64,000 bases of DNA from assembly GCF_030580935.1 (NCBI RefSeq), contig NZ_JAUQOM010000007.1, positions 154,658 to 218,657 of the forward strand. Reading direction: 5' to 3'. Positions 34,553 through 42,729 of the stretch are shown piece after piece. This DNA is from Sphingobium cyanobacteriorum. Lineage in GTDB: Bacteria; Pseudomonadota; Alphaproteobacteria; Sphingomonadales; Sphingomonadaceae. Made by a program: the position numbers and the translations under genes. Each line of letters begins with the position of its first letter. The first letter of the stretch is position 1. A model generated the notes under the pieces. It had not been told where the DNA came from and searched no databases. It saw only the letters and a program-made list of their open reading frames with translations.

Positions 34553-35581
34553 TCATGGGTGGGTTTCGCGCGCTCCATGCCGTTCCCGATAACTTCCGGG
34601 CGTCAAGCCGATTTCCTGACGAAACGTCCGATGGAAGGTATCCGCCGTTCGAAAGCCACTGCGATCCGCGATCCGATCGAGCGGCCATGAGGTTGTTTCC
34701 AGCAGACGGCATGCATGTTCAAGGCGCAGCGCGAGCACGTGGCGGGCGGGCGTCTGGCCGACATCGCGAGCGAACCGGCGAGCAAAGCTGCGTTCGCTCA
34801 TGGCAGATCGGGCGGCAAGGGTGGATACGCCGAGGTCGGCAGCAGGATTGTCCGCCATCCAGACGAGTAGTTCGGCAAAGCGATCCGAATAGCCAGTCTG
34901 GGTCGCGAGCGTCGCGCTGAACTGCCGCTGCCCGCCCGGCCGTCGAAGGAACAGCACGAGATCGCGGGCGATCTGGGTCGCTACGGCGTGGCCGAGATCA
35001 TCCTCGACCAGGGCAAGCGCTAGGTCGATGCCGGCCGTCACTCCTGCTGACGTGCATAACGGTCCGTCGATCACATAGATCGCGTCCGGCTCAACGCTGG
35101 CGGCGGGGAAATAGCGTTGCAGCTCAGCCGCTGCTGCCCAATGCGTCGTTGCACGGCGACCATCGAGCAGCCCTGCCGCGCCCAGGATGAAGGCACCGGT
35201 GCAGATGCTGCCGATCCGGCGCGTCTGGTCGCGCTGGTCGACCACCCACTGCACCAATGCATGATGCGTCGCCGCCACCCTGATGGCGTCTTCCACGGCG
35301 CCGGCGAGCAGGATCGTGTCGATGGGCCCCTCTATCTCGTCGAGCGGCACGACTTCGGCAAGCGACACGCCCCATTGCGCAACGACGATCCCGCCCTCCG
35401 GCGCGGCGATGCGGATCGAGTAGCTGCCGGGTACTAGCGTCTCGGCTCTTGCAAACACCGACAGCGGGCCGATCAGGTCAAGCGGTTCCACGCCCGCAAA
35501 GCCGACAAGAACGATATGACGGCAATGGCGTTGAGGTGTTGGCGGAGAATCCGATGAATGTGTCATATCTGCCAATAGCAT
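34553..35581 (-). CDS. GlxA-type regulator: DJ-1/PfpI domain plus AraC helix-turn-helix
   Basis: 342 residues. The N-terminal DJ-1/PfpI-like domain (20-210) has the nucleophile-elbow region RIGSICTGAFILGAAGLLDG. The C-terminal AraC domain (about 235-335) has two helix-turn-helix units with LGVSTLAARSAMSERSFARR and LDRIADRSGFRTADTFHRTF. An ATG at 35566 is an alternative start. It is divergent from an exported DJ-1-like gene that is clearly its paralogue, with 47 bases between the two starts. Confidence 0.9.
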   Translation of the reverse strand: MLLADMTHSSDSPPTPQRHCRHIVLVGFAGVEPLDLIGPLSVFARAETLVPGSYSIRIAAPEGGIVVAQWGVSLAEVVPLDEIEGPIDTILLAGAVEDAIRVAATHHALVQWVVDQRDQTRRIGSICTGAFILGAAGLLDGRRATTHWAAAAELQRYFPAASVEPDAIYVIDGPLCTSAGVTAGIDLALALVEDDLGHAVATQIARDLVLFLRRPGGQRQFSATLATQTGYSDRFAELLVWMADNPAADLGVSTLAARSAMSERSFARRFARDVGQTPARHVLALRLEHACRLLETTSWPLDRIADRSGFRTADTFHRTFRQEIGLTPGSYRERHGARETHP

Positions 35582-35628
35582 GAAAGCCTATCGTGTGGAT
35601 GGGAAATGATGACCACGAGGCCAATGGC

Positions 35629-36783
35629 ATGGATAGACGGAAGTTCATGGTCGGCGCGGCTGGCAGTTTTGCAGTTCTTTCTGGGGCCGCGGCCTGCGGT
35701 GCCGGGCATTTGTCCCGGAACAAGCCGCCCTTTGTACGGCTAACGGCCTTGGAGCAGCAACAAGCCATTTCCGGGCTAAAGCCGCCAAAGCGACCGCACC
35801 CTGTCGTGGCGATTCTTGCCGACAATCGCGGATCGGAAACGACGGATCTGATGATCCCTTATGCGGTGCTCAAACGCGCGGGACTGGCAGACGTCGCGGT
35901 GGTGTCGTCTGATCTCTCGCCGATCGCGCTCATGCCTGCGCTTTCGATCCGGCCGCAGTCCACACTTGAAGCGTTCGACCTCGCCTATCCTGAGGGTGCG
36001 GACTATGTCATCGTCCCGGCTTTTCACCATGACGATCGCGACGGACCTCTCGTGACCTGGTTGCGCAAGCAGGCCGCCTCACGTGCCACCATCATCGGTA
36101 TTTGCGAAGGCGCCAAGGTTTTGGGGCGCGCCGGATTGCTCGATGGCCGCGCCGCCACAACCCATTGGTATGCGATTGATGCGCTGCAGCGCGCGTACCC
36201 CACCATGCGGTGGCAACCCGATCGGCGCTATGTCGTCGACCGGGGTGTCGTCACCACCACCGGAGTGACGGCCTCGCTACCGATTTCGCTGGCGCTGGTC
36301 GAAGTGATCGGCGGCGCCGATGCGGCCGCCCGATTGTCGAGCCAGCTCGGTGTCGCAAGCCATGATGCCGCGCACCGGAGCGATGATTTCCGCCTCAACG
36401 CGAACTGGGTGATGCAACTGCTGGCGAACAGGATCGCGGTCTGGAATCACGAGACGATAGGAATCCCGGTCGCGGACGGTGTCGACGACATCGCTCTTGC
36501 ACTGACGTCGGACGTCTGGTCGCGCACCTACCGTTCGAAGGCCTTCGCGCTTTCCCAGTCAGATACGATCACAACCCGTGACGGGCTGATTCTTCTGCCG
36601 GACCACAAGGCGAAGGCGGCTACCGATCGGCTTATCCCTCTTGATGATCATGTCGCTCCGGCACTGGCGCTCGACCGCGCATTGTCTGATATCGCGTCCC
36701 GCTACGGACACAGAACGGCGGGTTTCGTAGCACTCCAGCTGGAATATCCCTGGCAAGCATACAGATCGGAGATGAGGATATGA
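35629..36783 (+). CDS. Exported DJ-1/PfpI-like protein (Tat signal, lipobox)
   Basis: 384 residues from ATG 35629. The start MDRRKFMVGAAGSFAVLSG carries a twin-arginine motif and then a lipobox-like GAAAC, so the protein is probably folded before export and may be lipid-anchored. The body parallels the neighbouring GlxA regulator (GICEGAKVLGRAGLLDGRAA, TTHWYAIDALQRAYP, VVTTTGVTASLPISLALVE), but the AraC DNA-binding domain is missing and a different C-terminal half follows. A periplasmic enzyme or sensor of the same ligand is possible. Confidence 0.8.
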   Translation: MDRRKFMVGAAGSFAVLSGAAACGAGHLSRNKPPFVRLTALEQQQAISGLKPPKRPHPVVAILADNRGSETTDLMIPYAVLKRAGLADVAVVSSDLSPIALMPALSIRPQSTLEAFDLAYPEGADYVIVPAFHHDDRDGPLVTWLRKQAASRATIIGICEGAKVLGRAGLLDGRAATTHWYAIDALQRAYPTMRWQPDRRYVVDRGVVTTTGVTASLPISLALVEVIGGADAAARLSSQLGVASHDAAHRSDDFRLNANWVMQLLANRIAVWNHETIGIPVADGVDDIALALTSDVWSRTYRSKAFALSQSDTITTRDGLILLPDHKAKAATDRLIPLDDHVAPALALDRALSDIASRYGHRTAGFVALQLEYPWQAYRSEMRI

Positions 36784-36790
36784 GATTTCC

Positions 36791-37156
36791 ATGAACACGG
36801 TGCTTCTACTCGCTGCCGTCCTCACGTTCCTTCTGGCGGCAGTGCATTCCATCTTGGGTGAGCGCCTCATCTTTCGCCATCTTGTCAGCGAAAATCGCTG
36901 GACGGAGGGGGCGATCGGGCTGCTGTCAGCACGACGCTGGGCTGCGCTCAGGAGCAGTTGGCATCTGGTTTCGATCCTTGGCGGCGGATTGGGCCTGGTT
37001 CTGCTCGTTCTCGCTACTGTGCTGCCCATCAATGAAAGCAAGGTCGTCGGCGCGACGTTCCTGATCAGCGCGCTCTACTGGATCGTCGGCACGCGCGGAA
37101 AACATCCGGGCTGGATCGTGATGCTCATTATCGCCGTGTTGGCATTTCTGGCGTAG
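36791..37156 (+). CDS. Small integral membrane protein
   Basis: 121 residues with four hydrophobic segments: MNTVLLLAAVLTFLLAAVHS, a central LVSILGGGLGLVLLVLATVL, VGATFLISALYWIVG and IVMLIIAVLAFLA. The polar GERLIFRHLVSENRW segment follows helix 1. It starts 7 bases after the DJ-1-like gene and is likely co-transcribed. I cannot name a family with confidence. Confidence 0.7.
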   Translation: MNTVLLLAAVLTFLLAAVHSILGERLIFRHLVSENRWTEGAIGLLSARRWAALRSSWHLVSILGGGLGLVLLVLATVLPINESKVVGATFLISALYWIVGTRGKHPGWIVMLIIAVLAFLA

Positions 37157-37201
37157 CGTCGCGCCAATCACGCGCGCTTGACGCCTGTGCTCGACCTGTT
37201 A

Positions 37202-37217
37202 TGGTATGATCATTCAA
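37202..37217. promoter_or_regulatory. TetR operator copy 1
   Basis: TGGTATGATCATTCAA lies 13 bases upstream of the TetR start codon. It differs at only three positions from the box at 37832-37847 in front of the next gene. Both centre on GATCATTC and have partial dyad symmetry. The position implies autorepression. Confidence 0.65.
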
Positions 37218-37230
37218 TAAAGGATCATGG

Positions 37231-37815
37231 ATGGCGCGGCCGAGGGAATTCGATGAGGAACACGTGCTGGAAGCGGTGATGGAACGCTTCTGGACGGCAG
37301 GTTTCGAGCGGACTTCGGCGCAGGATCTCGTGGATGCGACGGGTCTTGGGCGGGGAAGCCTCTATGCCGCCTATGCCAGCAAGGAAGGTCTCTTCGAACA
37401 AGCGCTGCTCCGCTATCGTAAGCGGGCCCGGGCGCATGTCGACAAACTCGACGCCGAGCCGTCCGCGATCAAGGCGTTGCGCATTTTGATGACGGATGTC
37501 GTCGATGCCGACCTTCCCCGCCCGCATCCCAGGGGTTGTTTGGCCACGAACAGCGCCATCGAAATGGCCGCACATAATCCGCGGATCGCCGAACTGGTGC
37601 GGGAGAATTTTGGAATCTTGCGGCGGGGCATCGAAGGGACGATGCGCCGGGGGCAGGCGACCGGAGAACTGTCGTCGAACAGGGACGCCGCTGCGCTGGC
37701 GATGTTCGTTTTTACCGCCATCCAGGGCCTGCGGGTCATGGCGCGCGCGCTCAAAGCTGACGATCGCCAGTCTCTTTTCAGCGTCATAGAGCAGACATTG
37801 CTGGCGCTGCGTTGA
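37231..37815 (+). CDS. TetR/AcrR-family repressor
   Basis: 194 residues. The N-terminal helix-turn-helix (ARPREFDEEHVLEAVMERFW, GFERTSAQDLVDATGLGRGS, LYAAYASKEGLFEQALLRY) is canonical. The C-terminal region (GCLATNSAIEMAAHNPRIAE, IQGLRVMARAL) matches the TetR_C_16/33-like ligand domain of regulators that often sit next to oxidoreductases. The same operator motif occurs before its own gene and before the dehydrogenase gene downstream. Confidence 0.92.
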   Translation: MARPREFDEEHVLEAVMERFWTAGFERTSAQDLVDATGLGRGSLYAAYASKEGLFEQALLRYRKRARAHVDKLDAEPSAIKALRILMTDVVDADLPRPHPRGCLATNSAIEMAAHNPRIAELVRENFGILRRGIEGTMRRGQATGELSSNRDAAALAMFVFTAIQGLRVMARALKADDRQSLFSVIEQTLLALR

Positions 37816-37831
37816 TCTATTTATCCGATTA

Positions 37832-37847
37832 TGGAACGATCATTCCA
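37832..37847. promoter_or_regulatory. TetR operator copy 2
   Basis: TGGAACGATCATTCCA has TGGAA/TTCCA arms around a 6-base core and is the more symmetrical of the two copies. It lies between the TetR stop and the dehydrogenase ribosome binding site, so it would control the dehydrogenase and possibly the MFS gene. Confidence 0.7.
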
Positions 37848-37860
37848 GAGGAGTAAATTT

Positions 37861-38727
37861 ATGACGGATCACGGCAAGAAGCGTTCGGTCACCGTCCTTG
37901 GCACGGGGATGATCGGTGCGGCTGTCGCCCGGAACCTCGCGCGCAAGGGGTTCGATGTCTCTGCCTGGAACCGTTCGTCCGAAAAAGCGCATGCGCTTGC
38001 CAACGAAGGCGTCGCGGCGTTCGATGATCCAGGCGACGCAATGCGCGGGGCAGCCATCATCGTTACGGTTCTCAAAGATGGACCGGCTACTGCCGAAACG
38101 ATCCGCGCGGCGCGTTCAGCAGTGGCAAAAGGCACCGTCTGGCTCCAGCTTGGCACGGTGGGCATCCCGGCGATCGAAGATCTGTCAGCACTGGCCGAAG
38201 ACTATGGCCTCGTCTTGTATGATGCGCCGGTTCAGGGCACCCGGCAGCCCGCCGAGCAAGGCAAGCTGGTGATCCTCGCTTCCGGGCCTGCCGACCGGCG
38301 CGCCGACGCCCAGTCGGTGTTCGACGCGATCGGACAGCGCACCATCTGGGTTGCAGATGCGCCCGGCGCCAGCAGCCGGTTGAAACTCGCGCTCAACAGC
38401 TTCGTCTTCACGCTCACCCACGCCACCGCCGAGACGCTGGCGATCGCCCGCGCGTTGGGCATCGATCCGCAATTGGTGGTCGAAGCGATCACGGGCGGCC
38501 CGCTCGACAGCGGCTATTTCCAGGGCAAGGGCGCGGCGATGCTGACAAACGACTTCGCCCCAAGTTTCACGGTCGCCAATGGGCTCAAGGACGCCCGGCT
38601 GGTGGCCGATGCTCTGACGGGAACAGACCTCCAAGCCGATCTTGCAGCCGCCAGCCTCCTGCGGTTCGAGCGCCTGAACGAGGCTGGCCATGGCGGTAAG
38701 GATATCGCCGCATCGATCCTCGCCTGA
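37861..38727 (+). CDS. NAD(P)-binding beta-hydroxyacid dehydrogenase-like protein
   Basis: 288 residues from ATG 37861 (GAGGAG 9 bases upstream). The Rossmann motif is VTVLGTGMIGAAVARNLARKG; the substrate signature of the 6-phosphogluconate/3-hydroxyisobutyrate dehydrogenase family appears as YDAPVQGTRQPAEQGKLVILA, and the lysine-containing helix as SSRLKLALNSFVFTLTHATA. It could also be an imine-reductase-like member. Controlled by the TetR box just upstream; MFS follows 11 bases downstream. Confidence 0.88.
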   Translation: MTDHGKKRSVTVLGTGMIGAAVARNLARKGFDVSAWNRSSEKAHALANEGVAAFDDPGDAMRGAAIIVTVLKDGPATAETIRAARSAVAKGTVWLQLGTVGIPAIEDLSALAEDYGLVLYDAPVQGTRQPAEQGKLVILASGPADRRADAQSVFDAIGQRTIWVADAPGASSRLKLALNSFVFTLTHATAETLAIARALGIDPQLVVEAITGGPLDSGYFQGKGAAMLTNDFAPSFTVANGLKDARLVADALTGTDLQADLAAASLLRFERLNEAGHGGKDIAASILA

Positions 38728-38738
38728 TCGTTCGTCTT

Positions 38739-39926
38739 GTGACGCTATCTGTACATCGCGCGGATGCAGCGCGCGCGCCTGACTGGCTGCCGATTGGCCA
38801 GTTGCTCACATTCACCGTCGCCGGCTTCCTTGCAATCATGACAGAGAACATGCCGGCGGGATTGTTGCCCCAAATCGGCAAGGGTCTCGGCGTATCGGAG
38901 GCGATGGCGGGGCAGATGGTCACGCTATACGCGCTGGGTTCTGTGGTCGCGGCGATCCCGGTGATCGCTGTCACGCGACGCTGGCGTCGTCGTCCATTGT
39001 TCCTGTCCGCGATCGCCGGCCTGCTGATCTTCAATTCGATCACGGCCCTGTCGGCGCATTTCGGACTGACCATGGCGGCACGGTTCTTCGCTGGCATGGC
39101 TGCTGGCGTAGTTTGGGGACTGGTCGCCGGTTATGCGCGCCGGCTCGCACCGCCCCATCTACAAGGCCGTGCGATGGCGATCGTCGGAATCGGGCAACCG
39201 ATCGCGCTGTCGCTGGGCGTTCCGCTCGGTGCGTGGTTAGGTGCGCTTCAGGACTGGCGGCTGGTATTCTGGATGATGTCTGGACTGGCGTTGCTGCTCG
39301 TCGCCTGGGTTCGCCTCGGTGTGCCGGATCACCCCGGCCAGCCATCGCAATCGCAGCCTTCGGTTTCGCAAGTCATCGCAATGCCAGGGGTTCGATCCGT
39401 GCTTCTGGTGCTCCTCGCCTGGATCCTCGCGCATAACATCCTCTACACTTATGTGGCGCCGTTCCTGCGCGACACGAATGCCGGGATCGGGGTTGACGTG
39501 GCGCTGCTCATTTTCGGCCTTTCCTCGATTGCGGGCATCGTTGCCACCGGAGCGCTGGTGGATCGCCACCTGCGGCTGCTGACGCTCACGAATCTCGCTA
39601 TGTTCATTGTTGCGGTGCTGATCTTTGCCCTGTCATCGGCAGCCTTATGGCCTCTCATCATTGGTCTTGCCCTGTGGGGCTTTACGTTCGGAGGCGCGCC
39701 GACCCTGCTGCAAACCGAGCTGGCGGATGTCGCCGGGGAGCAGGCCGACATCGCCCAGTCCGTCCTGGTCACAGTTTTCAATCTTGCCGTGGCGGGCGGC
39801 GGAATGCTGGGAGGAATATGGGTTGATGCGCAGGGGGCCATCTTGCTGCCCTGGCTGGTGTTACCGCTGGCTATTCTTGGATGGACCGTAACGTGGCAGA
39901 CTAAAGCCTTTGGGCGTCATAGCTAA
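38739..39926 (+). CDS. MFS transporter (drug/sugar efflux type)
   Basis: 395 residues from GTG 38739. Twelve hydrophobic segments are countable. The early FLAIMTENMPAGLLPQIGKGLG and the motif near helix 2-3 (VIAVTRRWRRRPLFLSAI) are typical of the AraJ/YdhP-like drug:H+ antiporter branch. GRAMAIVGIGQPIALSLGVPLGAWLG matches motif C. It probably exports a compound related to the dehydrogenase's substrate; both fall under the TetR repressor. Confidence 0.88.
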   Translation: MTLSVHRADAARAPDWLPIGQLLTFTVAGFLAIMTENMPAGLLPQIGKGLGVSEAMAGQMVTLYALGSVVAAIPVIAVTRRWRRRPLFLSAIAGLLIFNSITALSAHFGLTMAARFFAGMAAGVVWGLVAGYARRLAPPHLQGRAMAIVGIGQPIALSLGVPLGAWLGALQDWRLVFWMMSGLALLLVAWVRLGVPDHPGQPSQSQPSVSQVIAMPGVRSVLLVLLAWILAHNILYTYVAPFLRDTNAGIGVDVALLIFGLSSIAGIVATGALVDRHLRLLTLTNLAMFIVAVLIFALSSAALWPLIIGLALWGFTFGGAPTLLQTELADVAGEQADIAQSVLVTVFNLAVAGGGMLGGIWVDAQGAILLPWLVLPLAILGWTVTWQTKAFGRHS

Positions 39927-40010
39927 AGGCTGTGACGATGACTAAAAACTTAAACGAATACCCACAACATCAAAGGGCGAATTTTGCGTCTAGCTATGAT
40001 CGGGCCACGG

Positions 40011-40919
40011 ATGCCATTTAACATCCGACAGCTCCGCTACGCGATCGCCGCAGCAGATCATGGCAGTTTCTACCGAGCTGCGCGGTCGCTCGATCTCGAG
40101 CAATCGACACTTAGCCGCGGAATTCTAAAGCTGGAGCGCTCGATCGGGACGCCGATTTTCGAACGCTCACGCGCAGGCGTTACGACAACGTTGGCCGGAG
40201 ACGCGTTTATCCGTGGCGCGAAGCCGATGGTCGTTATGGCGGACAAGCTGGTGGCGAAGATGCGCGCGGCCGGCCAAGGCCGTGCCGGCGGCCTCATACT
40301 CGGGCACAACAGCTCGGTCTCCGCAGGCAATCTGCGGGCAACGCTGATGGGCTGGCATGAGGCACATCCCGACGTCGATGTCGAATGCGTTGAGGCTGAT
40401 CGTAGCGTTCTGCTTGCCGGCCTTGATACGGGGGAAATCGATATCGCGATCCTCATAGGCGCTGCGAGCTATGAGGGGTTTCGCTGCGAGCCGCTGTGGA
40501 GCGAGCGGATGCTGGTGGCACTTACCGCGTCGCATCCGCTCGCTGAACGCGACGTGGTTCACTGGACCGATCTTCGCAGCGAGCGGTTCCTGTTGCCCGT
40601 CGCCGATCCCGGCCCCGCGATACGGGATATGCTGCTCGGCCGTCTGGCAGTATCGGGCACAGAACCTGACATCCGAATGTTCCAGGCGAGCCGCGAGACA
40701 GTGCTGAGCGTTCTCGGCGGCAGGTCGGGCGTAAGCATCGTTTGCGAGGGTTCGACCGGCGCGCGCTACCCCAATGTGGTCTATCGAGCGATACACGGCG
40801 AACAGGGGCCGGCCCTAACGGGCCATTCCGGTTGCTGGCGCGATGACAACGGCAACCCCGCGCTGCGGCGTTTCCTTAAGTTCATCAAAGCGCGCTATGC
40901 CCTCTCTTTTGATTTATAG
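40011..40919 (+). CDS. LysR-family transcriptional regulator
   Basis: 302 residues from ATG 40011, where the LysR helix-turn-helix (NIRQLRYAIAAADHGSFYRAARSL, ending LSRGILKLERSIG) begins as usual. An in-frame TTG at 39984 has a better AAGGGCG site and an ATG at 39996 is also possible. The co-inducer domain follows (GLILGHNSSVSAGNLRATL, LDTGEIDIAIL, LVALTASHPLAERD). Regulators of this subtype often lie beside conjugation clusters in alphaproteobacteria. Confidence 0.88.
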   Translation: MPFNIRQLRYAIAAADHGSFYRAARSLDLEQSTLSRGILKLERSIGTPIFERSRAGVTTTLAGDAFIRGAKPMVVMADKLVAKMRAAGQGRAGGLILGHNSSVSAGNLRATLMGWHEAHPDVDVECVEADRSVLLAGLDTGEIDIAILIGAASYEGFRCEPLWSERMLVALTASHPLAERDVVHWTDLRSERFLLPVADPGPAIRDMLLGRLAVSGTEPDIRMFQASRETVLSVLGGRSGVSIVCEGSTGARYPNVVYRAIHGEQGPALTGHSGCWRDDNGNPALRRFLKFIKARYALSFDL

Positions 40920-40964
40920 AATAGATTCCAGTATATTAGGCGACAAGTTCTTGGAGCTACCGCC

Positions 40965-41273
40965 ATGTCGCAAGGAAAGACAATCATCATTGTGCTCGTC
41001 ACTTTGCTTGTGGGTTTCGCGGGTGGATTTATCCTGCGGCCGATCATCGCTCCGATGCAGCAGACAGCGGCCGTCACCAGCCCGTCGCCTATCACTGAGG
41101 CGCCAAGCGAGGCGCGGGCCACGCAGTATTTCGTCGCGCATATCGACGAAGCCCGTCAGGTCGTGGCCGGGTGTCGCGATGGCTCGGTACGTGGCGGCGA
41201 GTGCGCCACTGCCGAGGAAGGGATTATCAAGGTCGATGCTGAAGAACGCCGCAGGCGGTTCCTCGGCAACTGA
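40965..41273 (+). CDS. Small membrane-anchored protein, TrbK/EexN-like entry-exclusion candidate
   Basis: 102 residues. One N-terminal membrane helix (TIIIVLVTLLVGFAGGFILRP) is followed by a short outer part with FVAHIDEARQVVAGCRDGSV, a second cysteine (GGECATAEEG) and an ending EERRRRFLGN. The two-Cys motif and RRRFL ending also occur in the TrbK-like protein at 45738-46040. Entry-exclusion proteins block redundant conjugation. The gene is convergent with the trb cluster. The role is inferred. Confidence 0.55.
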   Translation: MSQGKTIIIVLVTLLVGFAGGFILRPIIAPMQQTAAVTSPSPITEAPSEARATQYFVAHIDEARQVVAGCRDGSVRGGECATAEEGIIKVDAEERRRRFLGN

Positions 41274-41287
41274 GCTGAAGCGCTGTC

Positions 41288-41512
41288 TCACTCCTTCGCA
41301 CCACGTCGCCCGCGCGAGAACCCCCGGTCGCTCGCCATGAATCGAACGAGCATCGGTGCGACCAACTTCTCGGGCGTCACGGCCTCTCCGCCAGTCTCGG
41401 CCGCGAGCGCAGCGGCATAGGCGGCAAGGTCGCGATGAACGGCGGCAGGCAGCTCCACGGTCAGCTTTACGGGCCTGTCGTCGGCGAGCGGCCCGAGCTT
41501 CAACTTGGTCAT
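41288..41512 (-). CDS. DUF2274 protein of the trb operon
   Basis: 74 residues: KLKLGPLADDRPVKLTVELP, then a helix AAVHRDLAAYAAALAAETGG and a C-terminal LVAPMLVRFMASDRGF. The pattern fits DUF2274, regularly encoded right after trbI. The fold looks like a ribbon-helix-helix-type small regulator. Its ATG overlaps the trbI stop by four bases. The function is unknown. Confidence 0.85.
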   Translation of the reverse strand: MTKLKLGPLADDRPVKLTVELPAAVHRDLAAYAAALAAETGGEAVTPEKLVAPMLVRFMASDRGFSRGRRGAKE

Positions 41513-42729
41513 CGCGGTCCTCCGATGGGTTCGAGCACCAGGTCGCGGGTCAGCACCACGCGCAGCGGGTGGCCCGGCCGGAGTGTGAGCGTCGGCTGCA
41601 CGTTGAGCTGCCTACGCACGATCTGCTGGCCCGTCTGATTGATGGTGTCCTGTGAGCCGCGCCGCAGCGCGCGGGTCAGGTCGTCCTCGCTATCCGCGCC
41701 CAGCTCCGTACCGACGCCGAGCAGTGTTGAGACGGCCGCCGCCCGGAGCAGGTTGCCCCAATGCTGGTTCACGCGATCCTGTAGCCCCGCGAACCCGGCT
41801 CCGTCCGCGCCGGGCTGGCGCTCGAGAACGATCGAGCGGCCATCCGGCATGATGAGCCGATTCCAAGAGAGCAATACGCGGGTCTGCCCAGCGGCGATCT
41901 CGCTGTCATACTCGCCGATCAGCCGCGCACCCTGCGGAATGAGGAGGATGCGCCCCGTGGGGCTGTCATAGACGTTGGCCGTCACCTGGGCCGTGATCTG
42001 GCCGGGCAGGTCCGAACGGACGCCCGTGATGAGCGCAGCCGGGATGATGCTGCCGGCCTGCACGATGTTGGGCGATGCCGGAGCCGTCAGCCGCTCGACG
42101 CTGACCGTGCGCTGGTTGGCCGCCTGCGCCATGAAGGCGCGCTTGCTGGCCTGGTCGCCTTGCGCCGCCTGCTGCGCCGGTTCCTGCGCGGAAGGCGCCG
42201 GCAAACCTGGCGTCGAGACCGGCTCCGCACCGGCACGCGTGCCGCCGCTGCCGAGGAAGACCGAGCTGGTGCGGGCCGCATCGCGTTCCTGCGCCGCGCG
42301 CTGCCGGGCGGCTTCCGCCGCCTGCGCGCGCGGATCGGGCGGGCCGGGCTGCGCGCCGATCGGCGGCACGGAAACGTTTTCGCCGCGCTGTTGTGCCGAC
42401 ACGATCGGGCGGCCGAGGTCACCAGGAAGCGGCGGGCCGAGCCGGGGCGCCTGTGCGTAGTCGCGCGGGCCGGACGTGATGGTCTCGGCCGTGGCGCGGC
42501 TGTCGGTGTTGTAAAGTTCCTGCGCGGCCCGATAGCCCGGCGGTCGCAGCGCATAGATCAGCGAACCACCTATGCCGAGCCCGGCGGCGACGCCGACGAC
42601 GGCGAGCGCCTTACGGGAGAGCCGCATGACGCGGGGTGGGTCGCCGCGAAGTTGGAAGGCGGCCGGATCAGGGCGAGCCGACTGCGGGGCGAGCCGATCC
42701 TCAACGGACGGATCATGGCTGTCGGTCAC
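41509..42729 (-). CDS. trbI: Conjugal transfer protein TrbI (VirB10-like)
   Basis: 406 residues from GTG 42729, which overlaps the trbG stop (GTGA). One N-terminal membrane helix (ALAVVGVAAGLGIGGSLIYAL) precedes a Pro/Gln/Ala-rich periplasmic stretch and the VirB10 beta-barrel domain (GSIIPAALITGVRSDLPGQI, ILLIPQGARLIGEYDSEI, LLGVGTELG). It spans the envelope as the core-complex scaffold of the mating channel. The longer frame upstream belongs to the shadow of trbG. Confidence 0.95.
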   Translation of the reverse strand: MTDSHDPSVEDRLAPQSARPDPAAFQLRGDPPRVMRLSRKALAVVGVAAGLGIGGSLIYALRPPGYRAAQELYNTDSRATAETITSGPRDYAQAPRLGPPLPGDLGRPIVSAQQRGENVSVPPIGAQPGPPDPRAQAAEAARQRAAQERDAARTSSVFLGSGGTRAGAEPVSTPGLPAPSAQEPAQQAAQGDQASKRAFMAQAANQRTVSVERLTAPASPNIVQAGSIIPAALITGVRSDLPGQITAQVTANVYDSPTGRILLIPQGARLIGEYDSEIAAGQTRVLLSWNRLIMPDGRSIVLERQPGADGAGFAGLQDRVNQHWGNLLRAAAVSTLLGVGTELGADSEDDLTRALRRGSQDTINQTGQQIVRRQLNVQPTLTLRPGHPLRVVLTRDLVLEPIGGPR

